NCBI RefSeq assembly: GCF_023078275.1
Contig: NC_062982.1
Location: 6,894,501 to 6,958,500, forward strand
DNA length: 64,000 nt
Direction: 5' to 3'
DNA from: Leguminivora glycinivorella
Lineage: Eukaryota; Arthropoda; Insecta; Lepidoptera; Tortricidae
How positions within the stretch are numbered: the stretch's first letter is position 1; the number at the start of each line of letters is the position of its first letter. Below are positions 32,993 to 43,808 of this stretch, one piece after another. The translations under genes were made by a program, and so were the position numbers. The notes beneath the pieces were generated by a model that saw only the letters and a list, made by a program, of their open reading frames with translations, was not told the DNA's origin and did not search any database.

Positions 32993-34320
32993 GGGGCAAG
33001 GACAGGGACAGGGCCAGGAACAGGAACAGGGACAGGGACAGGGCCAGGGACAGGGACAGGGACAGGGACAGGAACGGGATAGGGTTAGGGATAGGGATAG
33101 GGATAGGGATAGGGGTAGGGGTAGGGGTAGGGGTAGGGATAGGGATAGGGATAGGGATAGGGATAGGGATAGGGATAGGGATAGGGATAGGGATAGGGAT
33201 AGGGATAGGGATAGGGATAGGGATAGGGATAGGGATAGGGATAGGGATAGGGATAGGGATAGGGATAGGGATAGGGATAGGGATAGGGATAGGGATAGGG
33301 ATAGGGATAGGGATAGGGATAGGGATAGGGATAGGGATAGGGATAGGGATAGGGATAGGGATAGGGATAGGGATAGGGATAGGGGTAGGGGTAGGGGTAG
33401 GGGTAGGGGTAGGGGTAGGGGTAGGGGTAGGGGTAGGGGTAGGGGTAGGGGTAGGGGTAGGGGTAGGGGTAGGGGTAGGGGTAGGGGTAGGGGTAGGGGT
33501 AGGGGTAGGGGTAGGGGTAGGGGTAGGGGTAGGGGTAGGGGTAGGGGTAGGGATAGGGATAGGGATAGGGATAGGGATAGGGATAGGGATAGGGATAGGA
33601 TAGGGATAGGGATAGGGATAGGGATAGGGATAGGGATAGGGATAGGGATAGGGATAGGGATAGGGATAGGGATAGGGATAGGGATAGGGATAGGGATAGG
33701 GATAGGGATAGGGATAGGGATAGGGATAGGGATAGGGATAGGGATAGGGATAGGGATAGGGATAGGGATAGGGATAGGGATAGGGATAGGGATAGGATAG
33801 GGATAGGGATAGGGATAGGGATAGGGATAGGGATAGGGATAGGGATAGGGATAGGGATAGGGATAGGGATAGGGATAGGGATAGGGATAGGGATAGGGAT
33901 AGGGATAGGGATAGGGATAGGGATAGGGATAGGGATAGGGATAGGGATAGGGATAGGGATAGGGATAGGGATAGGGATAGGGATAGGGATAGGGATAGGG
34001 ATAGGGATAGGGATAGGGATAGGGATAGGATAGGGATAGGGATAGGGATAGGGATAGGGATAGGGATAGGGATAGGGATAGGGATAGGGATAGGGATAGG
34101 GATAGGGATAGGGATAGGGATAGGGATAGGGATAGGGATAGGGATAGGGATAGGGATAGGGATAGGGATAGGGATAGGGATAGGGATAGGGATAGGGATA
34201 GGGATAGGGATAGGGATAGGGATAGGGATAAAAATAGGGGACGGGGATAGGGATATGGGAGGGACGGGGACAGGGACGGGACGGGGACGGGGACGGGGAC
34301 AAAGATAGAGATAGGGACGG
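32993..34320. repeat. G-rich hexamer array (GGGATA/GGGGTA/GGGACA)
   Basis: Ordered sub-domains are GGGACA-type edge (to about 33078), GGGATA (33079-33380), GGGGTA (about 33381-33550), GGGATA (33550-34230) and a degenerate GGGACG edge. Single-base deletions (GGATAGGATAG) at about 33598, 33793 and 34028 reset the phase. Runs of three or four G separated by two or three bases suit G-quadruplex formation. Confidence 0.95.
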
Positions 34321-34726
34321 GGGTAAGAATAGGGATTGGGGTCGGAATAATCGGTCGGCAATCGATATCTAGGCAGTGTAAAATGCAGGTAGCTCAGTGG
34401 GAAAGTATTAGTAAGTAGGCATCGGCGAGTATCCTGCATCAATGTGCTGTAAGAAGATCGTTGTTTGCTTGCCTTTTATATGTTTACGTTTGCAATAAGT
34501 ATAAGCAAAATGGAAAAAATTGTAAGCGATAATGCAAGGAAGTACTTTTTACCCTACCGACCATAGCGTCGAGATACTGGCTATGTGGGTTGTATGAAGT
34601 ATCCCCAGTATAAATATTTATATGGGTAAAATACATACATATTCGTACCTACTACCTACGCTGTGGTCGCTGTGTAACAATTCTACAATCATTGCAAGAA
34701 TTTCTTTAAAAACAATAGTAATATGT

Positions 34727-34814
34727 GTAAGGTACAGTCAGCCAAAACCGGACCGTACAGCAAATAGATCAGTTACAATGGCCCTCCAGTCGAGAATTGC
34801 CCCGCTTTACCTTA
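34727..34814. mobile_element. TAAGGTACA MITE inserted in Helitron B
   Basis: Begins TGTAAGGTACAGTCAGCC, includes TCAGTTACAATGGCCCTCCA and ends TTTACCTTAA. Helitrons A and C read straight through this point (TATTATGTGCAATCGAAATA), so they are empty sites. Confidence 0.75.
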
Positions 34815-34978
34815 ATCGAAATAATCGCGGACAGATGTACCTACAAAGAAACCTACGGATCCAAATGAAAATCTTATTTTTTGTAAACGTTTCAATAAGA
34901 ATACTTTTATTACGCGGGCGAAGCCGCGGGTAAAAGCTAGTACTTGTATAAAAATTGCTAATATTTGAATGCGCGTAG

Positions 34979-35093
34979 GTCCGTTTTCACATTATCCGAT
35001 CCGATATCCCATAGATTACAGGCGCTATTCTGGATTTTTTCTATTGAACGCTTTCCGACATCCGATATCGGATCGGATAATGTGAAAACGGAC
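34979..35093. mobile_element. 115-bp MITE of the 13982 family
   Basis: Ends GTCCGTTTTCACATTATCCG and complement, with GATCCGATATC arms and a very short centre. It lies 38 bp past the Helitron B end. Confidence 0.8.
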
Positions 35094-35162
35094 TAAGCTG
35101 GTAATGTTTATGCAACGTCACTAGAAGCTAGCTTTATATTTCGTCACCGTTGTGGTATAAAA

Positions 35163-35302
35163 GTGCTGTTACATTACACGGGCAACATAATTGCCAGCAG
35201 TTTACATACCATTGCCGCGTTTACTCTATAGTTAGTTGGTGCATATTGAACAAACGCGGCCAAGGCCAATTGCTGGCAATTGTGTTGCCCATGTAACAGC
35301 AC
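35163..35302. mobile_element. 140-bp MITE with GTGCTGTTACAT ends
   Basis: GTGCTGTTACATTACACGGG is mirrored by the end CCATGTAACAGCAC. Arms also include GGCAACATAATTGCCAGCA and GCCGCGTTT. Confidence 0.75.
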
Positions 35303-35795
35303 CGTAAGAAAAACTAAGAACATTAAAAAAAAAAAATAGTAAAAGTTGTTTATTCAGTAGCACATTCAAGATATTATAAGATTACCCAAGTTCTAGCTTT
35401 TACTTCACTATTGATGCTACTGCTATTTTTTATAAATGCACAAAAAACTTTGATAGGAATACTTACCCTTAATTAAATCTTAAAACATTCCAGGTAGGTC
35501 TATAAATAGCCTTAGTGGAGATATTTCCTAGAACTCTCAATATACTAAAAAAAAAACTCTACAGCGCATTAGCTGTCGGTGTCGAGTTGCTCAGTATTAT
35601 CACACTTATCTACACATAATAATCACTCAATTGTCTAACTTGCCAATTGAACATAAGGTCCATCATAGAATGTGTTTACAATTGCATTTGCGGCAGTTTT
35701 ACTAAGCCACGTAAAGCTGGACAGGTGTTAATTAACCTGAGGTCATGTCTCGAGGGCCGGCGACCGGGGATTTCTTAGGAACTGAACTGAACTAA
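35303..35795. other. No recognisable feature
   Basis: AT-rich, nothing identified. Confidence 0.4.
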
Positions 35796-36052
35796 AGCCT
35801 CCGCCACACATAAAGTGTTTTGATAGCGTAGCGTTAGCAGAGCGAGCGCAATGATAGCGGTGCGCCGGACGATCGCTGGCGTTCTGCTCGCAATCCGCGC
35901 GCATTCTGCTCGCAATCCGCGCTCGTTAGTTCCCGCCGGCGTCCGCTGGGCGCAACGCCAGCGTTCGTCCGGCACACCGCTATCATTGCGTTCCGCTGAC
36001 GCTCCGCTAACGCTCCGCCTACGCTCTCAAAACGCGCATGTGTGGCCGAGCT
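35796..36052. mobile_element. GC-rich foldback MITE (CGCTATCAAAACG), copy 2
   Basis: Opposite orientation to 19638-19923: starts AGCCTCCGCCACACATAAAG and ends GCGCATGTGTGGCCGAGCT. Inner blocks GGCGTCCGCTGGGCGCAACG and CTCGTTAGTTCCCGCC are shared. Confidence 0.8.
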
Positions 36053-36329
36053 TTAAAAGGAATATCTACATGAGACACAGGAACCGAAGGTGTGTGGTAA
36101 ACTTTTTTGAATTATCAGTGACTTTTTTGCTGCACAATATTAACTTACTTATTTTTTTTGCTAATCACTTATCTATTGGTGTGGTCAACCTTTAGATACA
36201 TTGCACTCTAAGAATAAATACAATTATTTTCATAGAATATACCTATTTTAATTTGTATTTTTTAAATAGAACAGTAGTGACGTACGGTAGTAGCTAGTTT
36301 GTAATCACCTGAGTTGATTCCGTTAGGAG

Positions 36330-36545
36330 GTCTAACCATACAGTTCTACCTCAGGGATGGGAGGAACACTACGAGGCTTTGAAAATTGTCATACACTTGG
36401 AATTTTCGACCCTTGCCTTCGTGACCCGATGGCCGAGCGGTTTAGGCATGCGTCCGGTAAACGGGGGACGCTGGTTCGAAACCAGCTCGAAACACTTGAA
36501 GGCCTTGGTCACTTTTTCTCTGTATATGCCTTTTATTTCAAGTTC
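36330..36545 (+). mobile_element. SINE-like element with internal tRNA-like block, family 3
   Basis: Matches 59371-59575 reversed over its whole length: TTCTACCTCAG, a middle block, then the pol III A box TGGCCGAGCGGTTTAGGC, B box GGTTCGAAACC and a downstream part CTTGAAGGCCTTGGTCAC with TGTATATG. About 100 bases precede the tRNA-like part, which is unusual for a SINE head. Confidence 0.6.
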
Positions 36546-37620
36546 CGCTCGTACTGTATGGTTGTGAGTGGTATGGAGTCAGTAACTCGAGCGCTCGTCT
36601 AAATATTGCACGGATCTTGGCCCCGGGGACAGCAGATAAATAAGCAGCTTCCGACGAGACTGAAATTACTCAATATAAGAATAAAATAAAAATAAATTGT
36701 GATAGAATAGTAGTTACCTTAAGTTATTTACTGATATATTTCAGAGATCATTGTACCTACATTTCTTCGAGAAGAATGTTTTTAAGTATTTGCTTGAAAA
36801 AATACGTCCACATGTACCTATACGAACTTTTTAACTAGCTCTTTGTTTACCGATTATAGATCGTTTGTGGATCATTTCTTCATTTTACTGTTCGTTTCAA
36901 CATTTTCAATCAGTTTTGGTCCAACTCACCCCAAATTAAGTATATAACATATTCATTGATTCACTCTAGAGTCTAGATACAATTCACACACTCAAAAGAA
37001 CATTTCCGAATAACAGCTTTTGATTTACATTCTACCGTGTACCTCATCCGTACCGCCTCGCCGTTTACAATGAAGTTATATTATATCCACATAAAGTAAC
37101 CACAGTTATTTTATTCCTGATAAGTTTGTGAAATTTGCATATTCTCAAGGAGACTGAAATTATTTATTACTGACATTTATTCTCTAGCGACGACCGCAGG
37201 CAACGGTATAGTTAAGAAATAAAAGTATTCCATTTAAACATTAAATTAGTTTAAACTAAGACAGGTATATTATAACTGGCACACATTCACCAACGATACC
37301 TGGAAAAGAAATGATAATAAATAATAAATAAATATTATAACACTTTTGTTGGCGACTGGCTGGTGCGCGACTTCCTTATTATGTAGTTTGAAATTACTTA
37401 TGTCACTTTCGAAGACTGTTTTTCATGTTTTTTGAAATATGATTTTAGCATTGCTATTTGCCTATTGTCACTGAACTATCTGATTGTTTATTTACTTAAA
37501 TTAATTAAAATAAGTCTTTTTACAACGTGTTTTTACATTAAATATACAGTCACAACTTCGCTAGCTATCAACTTCTTAGCTAGGTAATACAGTTAACTGA
37601 GCATTCTTAATAAATATCAC
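36546..37620. other. Unassigned stretch
   Basis: No gene or repeat boundary recognised. Confidence 0.4.
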
Positions 37621-37770
37621 CTACATACATAAACTACGCATGTATTCCTAAACGGAATAGGCAGAGCACATGCAAATGATCAAGTTTCAGTACCAGATAC
37701 ACAGTACACAGTCTTCAAGTAGTAGATACCCAAGGGGGTGGTGAGATTTTTAACCCGTCATACTTACACT
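37621..37770 (+). mobile_element. CATA-tailed repeat, decayed copy
   Basis: TACATACATAAACTACGCAT, GGCAGAGCACATGCAAATGA and CAAGTTTCAGT follow the order of 24030-24185, but the second half has diverged. Confidence 0.55.
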
Positions 37771-37944
37771 TAACACACAACTCACACAAGACAAACAGTT
37801 ATCATGATGAAATGTTTGGTTTGGTGTACCTAAGGTTTAAAAATGGGCCGGTAAGGTTTAAAAAGGTTAAAATAATTGCAGTTTCAAATTATTTTACCAA
37901 TTATCAGCGAAACCTGAAGTTACTTCTCCTTCTTTTCTTTAAAT

Positions 37945-38092
37945 CTTGTTACTCTCTGCTGAGATGTAGGGCTCGAATCATATTTTCTCCATTGACTCCG
38001 GTCTTGGGCAGCTTGGATAACCTCCTCCTACCCCATCACTAACACCTTGAGCTCTTGTTGAACAGACCGACGCCAAGTCGATTTAGGGCAGG
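37945..38092 (-). pseudogene. LINE C-terminal remnant (STWRR..AQDRSQWR)
   Basis: On the minus strand one frame reads PKSTWRRSVQQELKVLVMG, a stop, then EEVIQAAQDRSQWRKYDS. The pattern R-P-K-x-T-W-R-R..E-L-K followed by A-Q-D-R-x-x-W-R is the tail after the reverse transcriptase in many lepidopteran non-LTR elements. One in-frame stop and total loss of the upstream enzyme mark it as dead. Confidence 0.6.
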
Positions 38093-38730
38093 AACTTGAA
38101 GTTTACTCAGCAAAAATTATTGATCGATATTCAATTGTCTTAATATTTTGTAAAGATTTAAAAAACAGTCTATTCTTCATTAACTGTGTCGAACTAAATC
38201 AACACAGAACAAAGAAACTCCGCTGTTGCTTTTTCCATAATTCCCCTTGTATTTGCGATGCACTTGATTTTTCATTTAGCGGGAGAGGTTCCATTACTAG
38301 TTGTAGTTAAAACTAACAAAAGGAATGAACGCTTAATAAAAGTTCTTAGAGCACTACGGTTATAAATTATTTTTAATGCTTCAGTGAAAGACTATTCCCT
38401 CGGCAATGCATGAATGCAGATCTCAAAGTATTTTCTTAGTATAATAATTGGTGCAGTTCATAGATTTTCTCATCGCAGAAAACTTTATTTTTATAAAAAC
38501 TGTTAGTACCTATATAGTTTTTTCAACCATCTTAACAAACGCATGTTCCAAAATTATATTTAAGTAGGTACACTACTTTTTGTAAGTCTTAGAGGTGCCT
38601 ATATATATTTTGCAACGTTGGTTGATAATGTTATGTGAACTCGATTAATTGTATAATCTTAGCCAATTTATCTACACCATAATGGTTCAAAAAATTTAAA
38701 TATTCACGAATGCCAGTTCAGGACTCAATC
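38093..38730. other. No recognisable feature
   Basis: AT-rich, nothing identified. Confidence 0.4.
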
Positions 38731-38910
38731 AATTAATGAATCTACGGTTGTACTCACTTTACTCGCTATTGTTGCGACATATTTCGGGCCAATTCGGAGG
38801 CCCCCGAAAGACTGCCCGAGGGGGCCCGAGAGGCCGAGGGGCCAATTGGCCCGAAAATGTCGCAGCAATAGCGATACAATAACGTGAGTACAACTGTAGA
38901 TTCATTAATT
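38731..38910. mobile_element. Foldback MITE with GC-rich core
   Basis: AATTAATGAATCTACGGTTG is mirrored at the right end, and arms continue through GTACTCAC, TATTGTTGCGACAT and TTTCGGGCCAATT for about 70 bp. The core is packed with GGCCCCC and GGGGGCCC, in contrast to the AT-rich surroundings. Confidence 0.8.
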
Positions 38911-39468
38911 TTTTGAATATGTCTTACGAAAGTTTATCGTCATTTTTGTCTTTCATTTTCTCGTATGCAAATGTTCGTGTGTTCACCATTCATTGAGTGA
39001 AATGGAAATGAATTCTCGGAACAGACAAACCATTCCATATGAAAGGAAAATCATTTCAAAACATTTCAACCGGATAGAAAAAAAGCGAGTGTAAAATTCA
39101 TTTCCATGCAGTGCCCAGGATTTAGTAGACAACTTTGTTGAGTACATTTGGTTGCGCTACTTGATTCTTAGTTTATTGGGTTCTGATTTACTTTTGCACA
39201 ATTCCTGTACTTTTATAATATTACAACTTCAATGCACACAACATATAACAATTATTGATACTTTTATCATGTATTAAAATGCTGCGTAATAGCGAGCATG
39301 TTATTTTATTTGCGGTTTTCTCTACATACAGTATTGGCATATCACTCTCATAGATACACTTTCACTGTCTTTGCCATTTATTTATTTATTTTATTTCCTG
39401 CTTTTTATATTTCCGAAGGTAAGACTTCACTTCTTCTAATACCTGCGATGAAAGTTATGCCAGCACCT
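38911..39468. other. No recognisable feature
   Basis: Nothing identified. The 77-codon frame at 39298-39531 is hydrophobic at its start but runs into the palindrome that follows. Confidence 0.35.
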
Positions 39469-39519
39469 TGCCCCACGTTGGGCGCCAAAATAACAATATT
39501 GGCACCCAACATGGGGCAA
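39469..39519. repeat. Inverted pair of tRNA-Lys-type primer-binding-site-like 18-mers
   Basis: The minus strand at 39470-39487 reads TGGCGCCCAACGTGGGGC. The plus strand at 39500-39517 reads TGGCACCCAACATGGGGC. TGGCGCCCAACG resembles the site that binds the 3' end of a tRNA-Lys in LTR retroelements. No LTR or gag/pol is recognised on either side. Confidence 0.5.
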
Positions 39520-39673
39520 TTAAATTTCTAGCAGCAGTTAATGGCTAACGATTGCTTATTTTTACTGAACTTAAAAGTGAACTAGATAATGCAGTAATAT
39601 TCTGGATCACATACAGGCTTATTAGTGAATATTTTTTTCCCTAGACCTGAATGGGCTACGCTCATGATTATTC

Positions 39674-39803
39674 GGGCCAGTTGCATCAACCACATTTAAA
39701 GACACATCATTGTCACGCAGCAGGCGTCTATGGAACTTCCCATACTTACAACAAAATTTAACGAGCGCTTTAACAGTGTCAGACGGTTTTATGTAACTGG
39801 CCC
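39674..39803. mobile_element. MITE with GGGCCAGTTGCA ends
   Basis: GGGCCAGTTGCATCAACC at the left and TATGTAACTGGCCC at the right are inverted. It resembles the smaller element at 55196. TTA follows the right end. Confidence 0.7.
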
Positions 39804-40397
39804 TTAGTAATTATTCAGGTACTTAATACCTAGTAAATTGTATCAGACTCAAGATACTTGACTAAGTACCATAATATTTATAATCTTTGAAAACTGCTTA
39901 ACAATTTTATTAATAATAATTTAAACTAATTACGAAAATAAAAGTGATTTGAACAATATGTCTTTGTAAATATTTTTATATTATAAATATTATTTAAAAT
40001 TGCATTGCATCATCATAAGTACGCCTTAGCTTAGTAAATCTAGATAAACAGTCACTACAGGACCCTAAACGTACTGTTCTACGCGCAGTCAGTAATTTAG
40101 TCAGCGTCAAACCACTTTGCATTTGCGTTAAACGTGAAATATAATTTGCTGAAATCTCACAAAGCCTTGCATCGCTTTGTTCCAGAAACCGAGTAGAATT
40201 TGCTCGGAACACTCGGTCAAAGAACGGCGGTCCACTTTACAGGTGTTATTATATTCTAGCAGCTTACCAACCAGAGCCAGTGTAAAACAGGAAGATGACT
40301 TTGAATTTCAGCTTTATAGTCATTTGATATTTCGTAGATGACATTCTGAAATATTTTTCTACTTGTTTATCGTTTATCGACGTAGGATTAACATCGT
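39804..40397. other. No recognisable feature
   Basis: Nothing identified. The 72-codon minus frame at 39994-40212 lacks motifs. Confidence 0.4.
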
Positions 40398-40542
40398 CCA
40401 GCCGGCGTATCATGCTTCAATTTTATCACTTATCCACGTAGATAAGACATCTGTCACTCTCACACTGACACACTTGCCAAAGCGTGACGGATGCTTTATC
40501 CACGTGGATAAGTGATAAAATTGGAAGCATACGCCGGCTGGT
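40398..40542. mobile_element. GCCGGCGTATTATGC MITE, copy 2
   Basis: CCAGCCGGCGTATCATGCTT at the left and ACGCCGGCTGG at the right, with TTATCCACGTGGATAAGTGA near the right arm. Confidence 0.8.
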
Positions 40543-40544
40543 CG

Positions 40545-40669
40545 CGTGATATAGCCTATGGCGTGGGCTGAATGAACACATCATGTAATCGACAGCCCGC
40601 CTGTGTCCCAACACTACATCTAGCCTATGGCATTGTGCAGCGATAGGGCCGATAGGCCATATCACGCGT
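40545..40669. mobile_element. Adjacent 125-bp palindromic element
   Basis: CGCGTGATATAGCCTATGG at the left and GATAGGCCATATCACGCG at the right are inverted. It begins within a few bases of the previous MITE. No second copy is seen. Confidence 0.6.
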
Positions 40670-41197
40670 ACGTACCGATACCGCTGCGCGTTGATCTTAG
40701 TTTCCCTGAACATAATATAACACACGCGTAGACAACACACATCAACGCAGCCCTTGTTCATAAACGTAAGACTCAGACAGTTTTACTGTGGTTTTACCTA
40801 CTTACTTCTGCCTTCTAAAAAACTTTTCTGGTTTGTAGTAAGGGCTCACAAGTTTCGTGCCGATAACTAGTTCCAATTTTACGGCGAATAAATATTATTA
40901 TTTTGGTGCCACAGGTATTTCAGCTAAGCGTAGGAATATTCCAGTATTTCCAGTAAAAAATTAAGCTCCAATAATGTTCGTTGGAATTTAGGAAACCCTA
41001 AAAGGTAATTTTGTTTTGGATTTATGTCAGGCAATATGGAACACTACCTACGCTAAATTTGAGCATGTTGCCCTCACTTTATAGGCATTCTTAGTTGCGA
41101 AGTTGAATTATGATACTACCTTTGCAAGAATGAATGACGGATTATGAACTTAGCACGATAAATTCAAATAAGTACCTATATGTTATACAAATACAGC
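40670..41197. other. No recognisable feature
   Basis: Nothing identified. Confidence 0.4.
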
Positions 41198-41335
41198 CCA
41201 GCTATTATGCTTCTAATTTTATCACTTGTCTACGTGGATAAAGCATCCGTCACGTTCTGGCAAGTATGTCAGTGTGAAAGTGACAGATATCTTATCCACG
41301 TGGATAAGTGATAAAATTGGAAGCATAATAGCTGG
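41198..41335. mobile_element. GCCGGCGTATTATGC MITE, variant tips
   Basis: Tips are CCAGCTATTATGCTTCTAAT and AAGCATAATAGCTGG rather than GCCGGCG, and the body (CCGTCACG, TGTCAGTGTGAAAGTGACAG) is inverted relative to copy 1. Confidence 0.75.
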
Positions 41336-41641
41336 TTAATTTCAGTCCAAAGTTTTAATTCACACAAATCTAAATGCGCATTCATTCATTCAATTATCCA
41401 AAAGTTACATAGCGTCGAAACGGCCAACTACATCTCAAATGACGTCGCAACATCTCACCATTGCGAACCAAAGTAATTAACCGTGCGAATGCGACAAACC
41501 CATTAATCCCACTAATTTGCTACTTCGCTAGTGCTTCGTTTGCCAGTCTTTTGTTAGGTGCCAAGCAGAATTATGAATTTATGGCGGAGATTCCCTTCTA
41601 CTAGAATAGGGTACTTTCCTATACTTAAAATAAAATAATTA
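41336..41641. other. No recognisable feature
   Basis: Nothing identified. Confidence 0.4.
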
Positions 41642-41648
41642 ATGCAGT

Positions 41649-41928
41649 CATAGATTAAATATAAGAAGGACATACCATCTCATACATTAAAATGCGACCG
41701 CCTAAGAACGCGCATATACTACACTACACATAGATGGCGCTACAAAAATGCCTTGTTGCCATCGATTATTTATAGATTGGCGTTTAGTTTCACTTTCGAG
41801 CCATAAATCTATGTTAAAAGTGACACTTAACGCCATCTACAAGTATAATCGAAAGCTACAAGCCATTTTTTGTGGCGCCATCTATGTGTGGTGCAGTGTA
41901 CGGATGATCTTCTTATATTTAATCTATG
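41649..41928. mobile_element. 280-bp MITE nested beside hAT-like element
   Basis: CATAGATTAAATATAAGAAG and its complement form the ends. The flanks repeat ATGCAGT (41642-41648 and 41929-41935), and the host CATAG that follows could extend the duplication to 12 bp. The interior shows GATGGCGCTACAAAA and its reverse. Confidence 0.7.
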
Positions 41929-41936
41929 ATGCAGTC

Positions 41937-42718
41937 ATAGCTGGGCACCGTTAATCAAATAGTTAACTTCGTTAATCGCTAATCCGTTACTAAAAAAGTT
42001 AACTTCGTTAATCGTTAAAGCGATACATTTCGACAAATTTAACGTAAGTTAAAGTTAATCGTTAATCCGTTAACACGTGAAAAAAAATGAACTTTTCTTT
42101 AAATATTTAGTTGCACCAGTATCCACTATAACGTATTATATTTCTGTAAAAGGCCGAAGTACAGCTAGCCTATTGAACTCTAGGCTGCACGTGGAAGGCA
42201 GTGATCGCCTGAGCTACTGCCAAGAGCTGTGTCAGGAGAGATGCTGGCGGTGACGGGACTGTTGTGGAACTTTGGGCGATAGAGGCTAGTCAGGCTAGGG
42301 AAGCGAATGTGGTCGTAAATAGGGCTCGAATTTGCTGCCCTATCACTACAACAGTCGCCATGGTAAAGCTTAGGATTCACCGAATCAAAGTTAGTAAAAG
42401 CAAATCCACGTGAAGAATACTTTTTTAGGTAATATTTCGGACTTTTAGCAATCGACATCGGTAAAACCTAGGATTTACCGGCAAATCATAGGATTTGCCG
42501 TACTTCGGGCTTTTATAGTAGCGTTCAGAACGTATTTTTCGCAGCGCAGATGGCGCCTGTGCCCTACTAGATTAACGATTAACGGACTCGGAGAAATTTA
42601 ACGGAAGTTAACGAGTCCGTTAACATTTTTTCAAGTTAACATAAAAGTTAATCCGTTAATCGAAATGTTAACTTCGTTAATTAACGATTAACGGATTAAC
42701 GAGTTAATGCCCAGCTAT
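41937..42718. mobile_element. hAT-like MITE (ATAGCTGGGCA, GTTAACTTCG repeats)
   Basis: ATAGCTGGGCA and TGCCCAGCTAT are the ends. Imperfect 8-bp flanks (AATGCAGT, GATGCAAT) fit a hAT-type duplication. Both sub-terminal regions are full of GTTAACTTCGTTAAT and CGATTAACGGATTAACG repeats. Confidence 0.7.
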
Positions 42719-42919
42719 GGATGCAATGCAGTGTACGAAATAAAGCACCAAATAATAAAAATATGGACTAGTAGTTATTTCTAAACATAATTTCTATTTA
42801 ATAAATCGGATAGAAATTCATAAGTAATTTATAAGTTGACCGTGACGTCACTAAGTGCATTATCATATTATTAATTCCATATTAGCAAATCGTTTTGACA
42901 GTTCTTATATTTAATTCAA

Positions 42920-43217
42920 CACTAATTTAATTACATATAACCATACTTTAAAAAACTTTGCAAACTGTAATATTTTGGGCAACAGAATCAATGTTTAATA
43001 ATTGTTTACACTGTACTTTTAACTATATATTAGTTACTGATTTTTTTAACTTTCTAACTACTGTCAAAAGACTAACATGAAACTGGTAACTTACTTCAAT
43101 AGGTAATTTTATAATAATTTAATTATAACCATAGTTTAAAATAACTTCTGTAAAATGTAATATTTTAGGCAACAGAATCAATGTTTAATAATTGTTCACA
43201 CTGTACTTTAATTATAA
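42920..43217 (+). repeat. Direct repeat of about 100 bp
   Basis: GGCAACAGAATCAATGTTTA and its surroundings (TAATATTTT, TAATAATTGT, CACTGTACTTTAA) occur near 42977 and 43169, about 190 bp apart, with several differences. Confidence 0.8.
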
Positions 43218-43800
43218 GCTAATATGGTTCTCTATCTGCGGGGACCCCTGGAAACTTCTATTAATAATAATTAGGATATGCACAAATGGGTGTAAACTTA
43301 TCCTTCAACAATTGTTTTTGTGTTTATGTGCAATAAACGAATTTTTATCTTTTATCTTATCTATCTATTTAAATAAACTAATTGAACTAAGTAGCCTAGG
43401 TACATTATATTAGACCCGTATTCTAAATGATGGATTATAACGTGACATACCGAAATAAATATGTTTAAAGGCCACCGATATATCTATTTAACTAAAAGTT
43501 CAAGAGTATGATTTTCGAATAAAAGTTGAAAGGGGCTAGTAAAATGGTTTGATCCAGGAAGCATATACAAGTTAAACACAGCCTGGCAAAAAAGGGCAGA
43601 AAATAATGGGGGCGCCACTGGGGGCACTAATGGGTTCTGTAGGTATGTGGCAACTAGTTATTTTGACAGATTTTGACACTTTTCAATGAGAATAGTTATT
43701 GCTATGATAGTGTTGCTATGATATTTTTATTTTTTGCCAAGCTCTACGCTAATGATGATTATGACGAATAGATACTATAGGTAAGTCTAAAAATACACAC
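43218..43800. other. No recognisable feature
   Basis: TGCAATAAACGAATTTTTAT near 43330 resembles a retroelement polyadenylation end, without other support. Confidence 0.4.
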
Positions 43801-43808
43801 AAATGCTT

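Larger units (their letters stand above)
31518..34940 (+). mobile_element. Helitron B, 3.4 kb, with three tandem units and a giant hexamer array
   Basis: Proposed 5' end TCTTAAATATATAAAAGAAG after A (31517). The 3' end is hairpin GCGGGCGAAGCCGCGGGT, AAAAG and CTAG at 34937-34940, followed by T. From about 34440 it matches A and C (GATCGTTGTTTGCTTGC, AAGTACTTTTTACC, GGATCCAAATGAAAATCTTA). Its 5' half instead holds three copies of a unit of about 440 bp, then about 1.2 kb of hexamers. No helicase is encoded. The 5' boundary is less certain than the 3' one. Confidence 0.7.

Noticed and set aside
33060..34230. Telomeric repeat
   Set aside because: The unit is GGGATA/GGGGTA, not the insect TTAGG, and it lies inside a Helitron.
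32967..34442. 491-codon and 405-codon minus-strand frames
   Set aside because: They are hexamer repeats read as protein (Pro-Ile, Pro-Tyr, Pro-Thr, Leu-Ser dipeptides). Phase changes at single-base slips switch the dipeptide, as expected for non-coding repeats.
36425..36500. tRNA gene
   Set aside because: A and B boxes are present, but no acceptor stem pairs and no proper anticodon arm forms. The surrounding sequence is shared with 59371-59575, so it is a repeat.
40426..40761. 111-codon minus frame
   Set aside because: Covers two adjacent palindromic elements.
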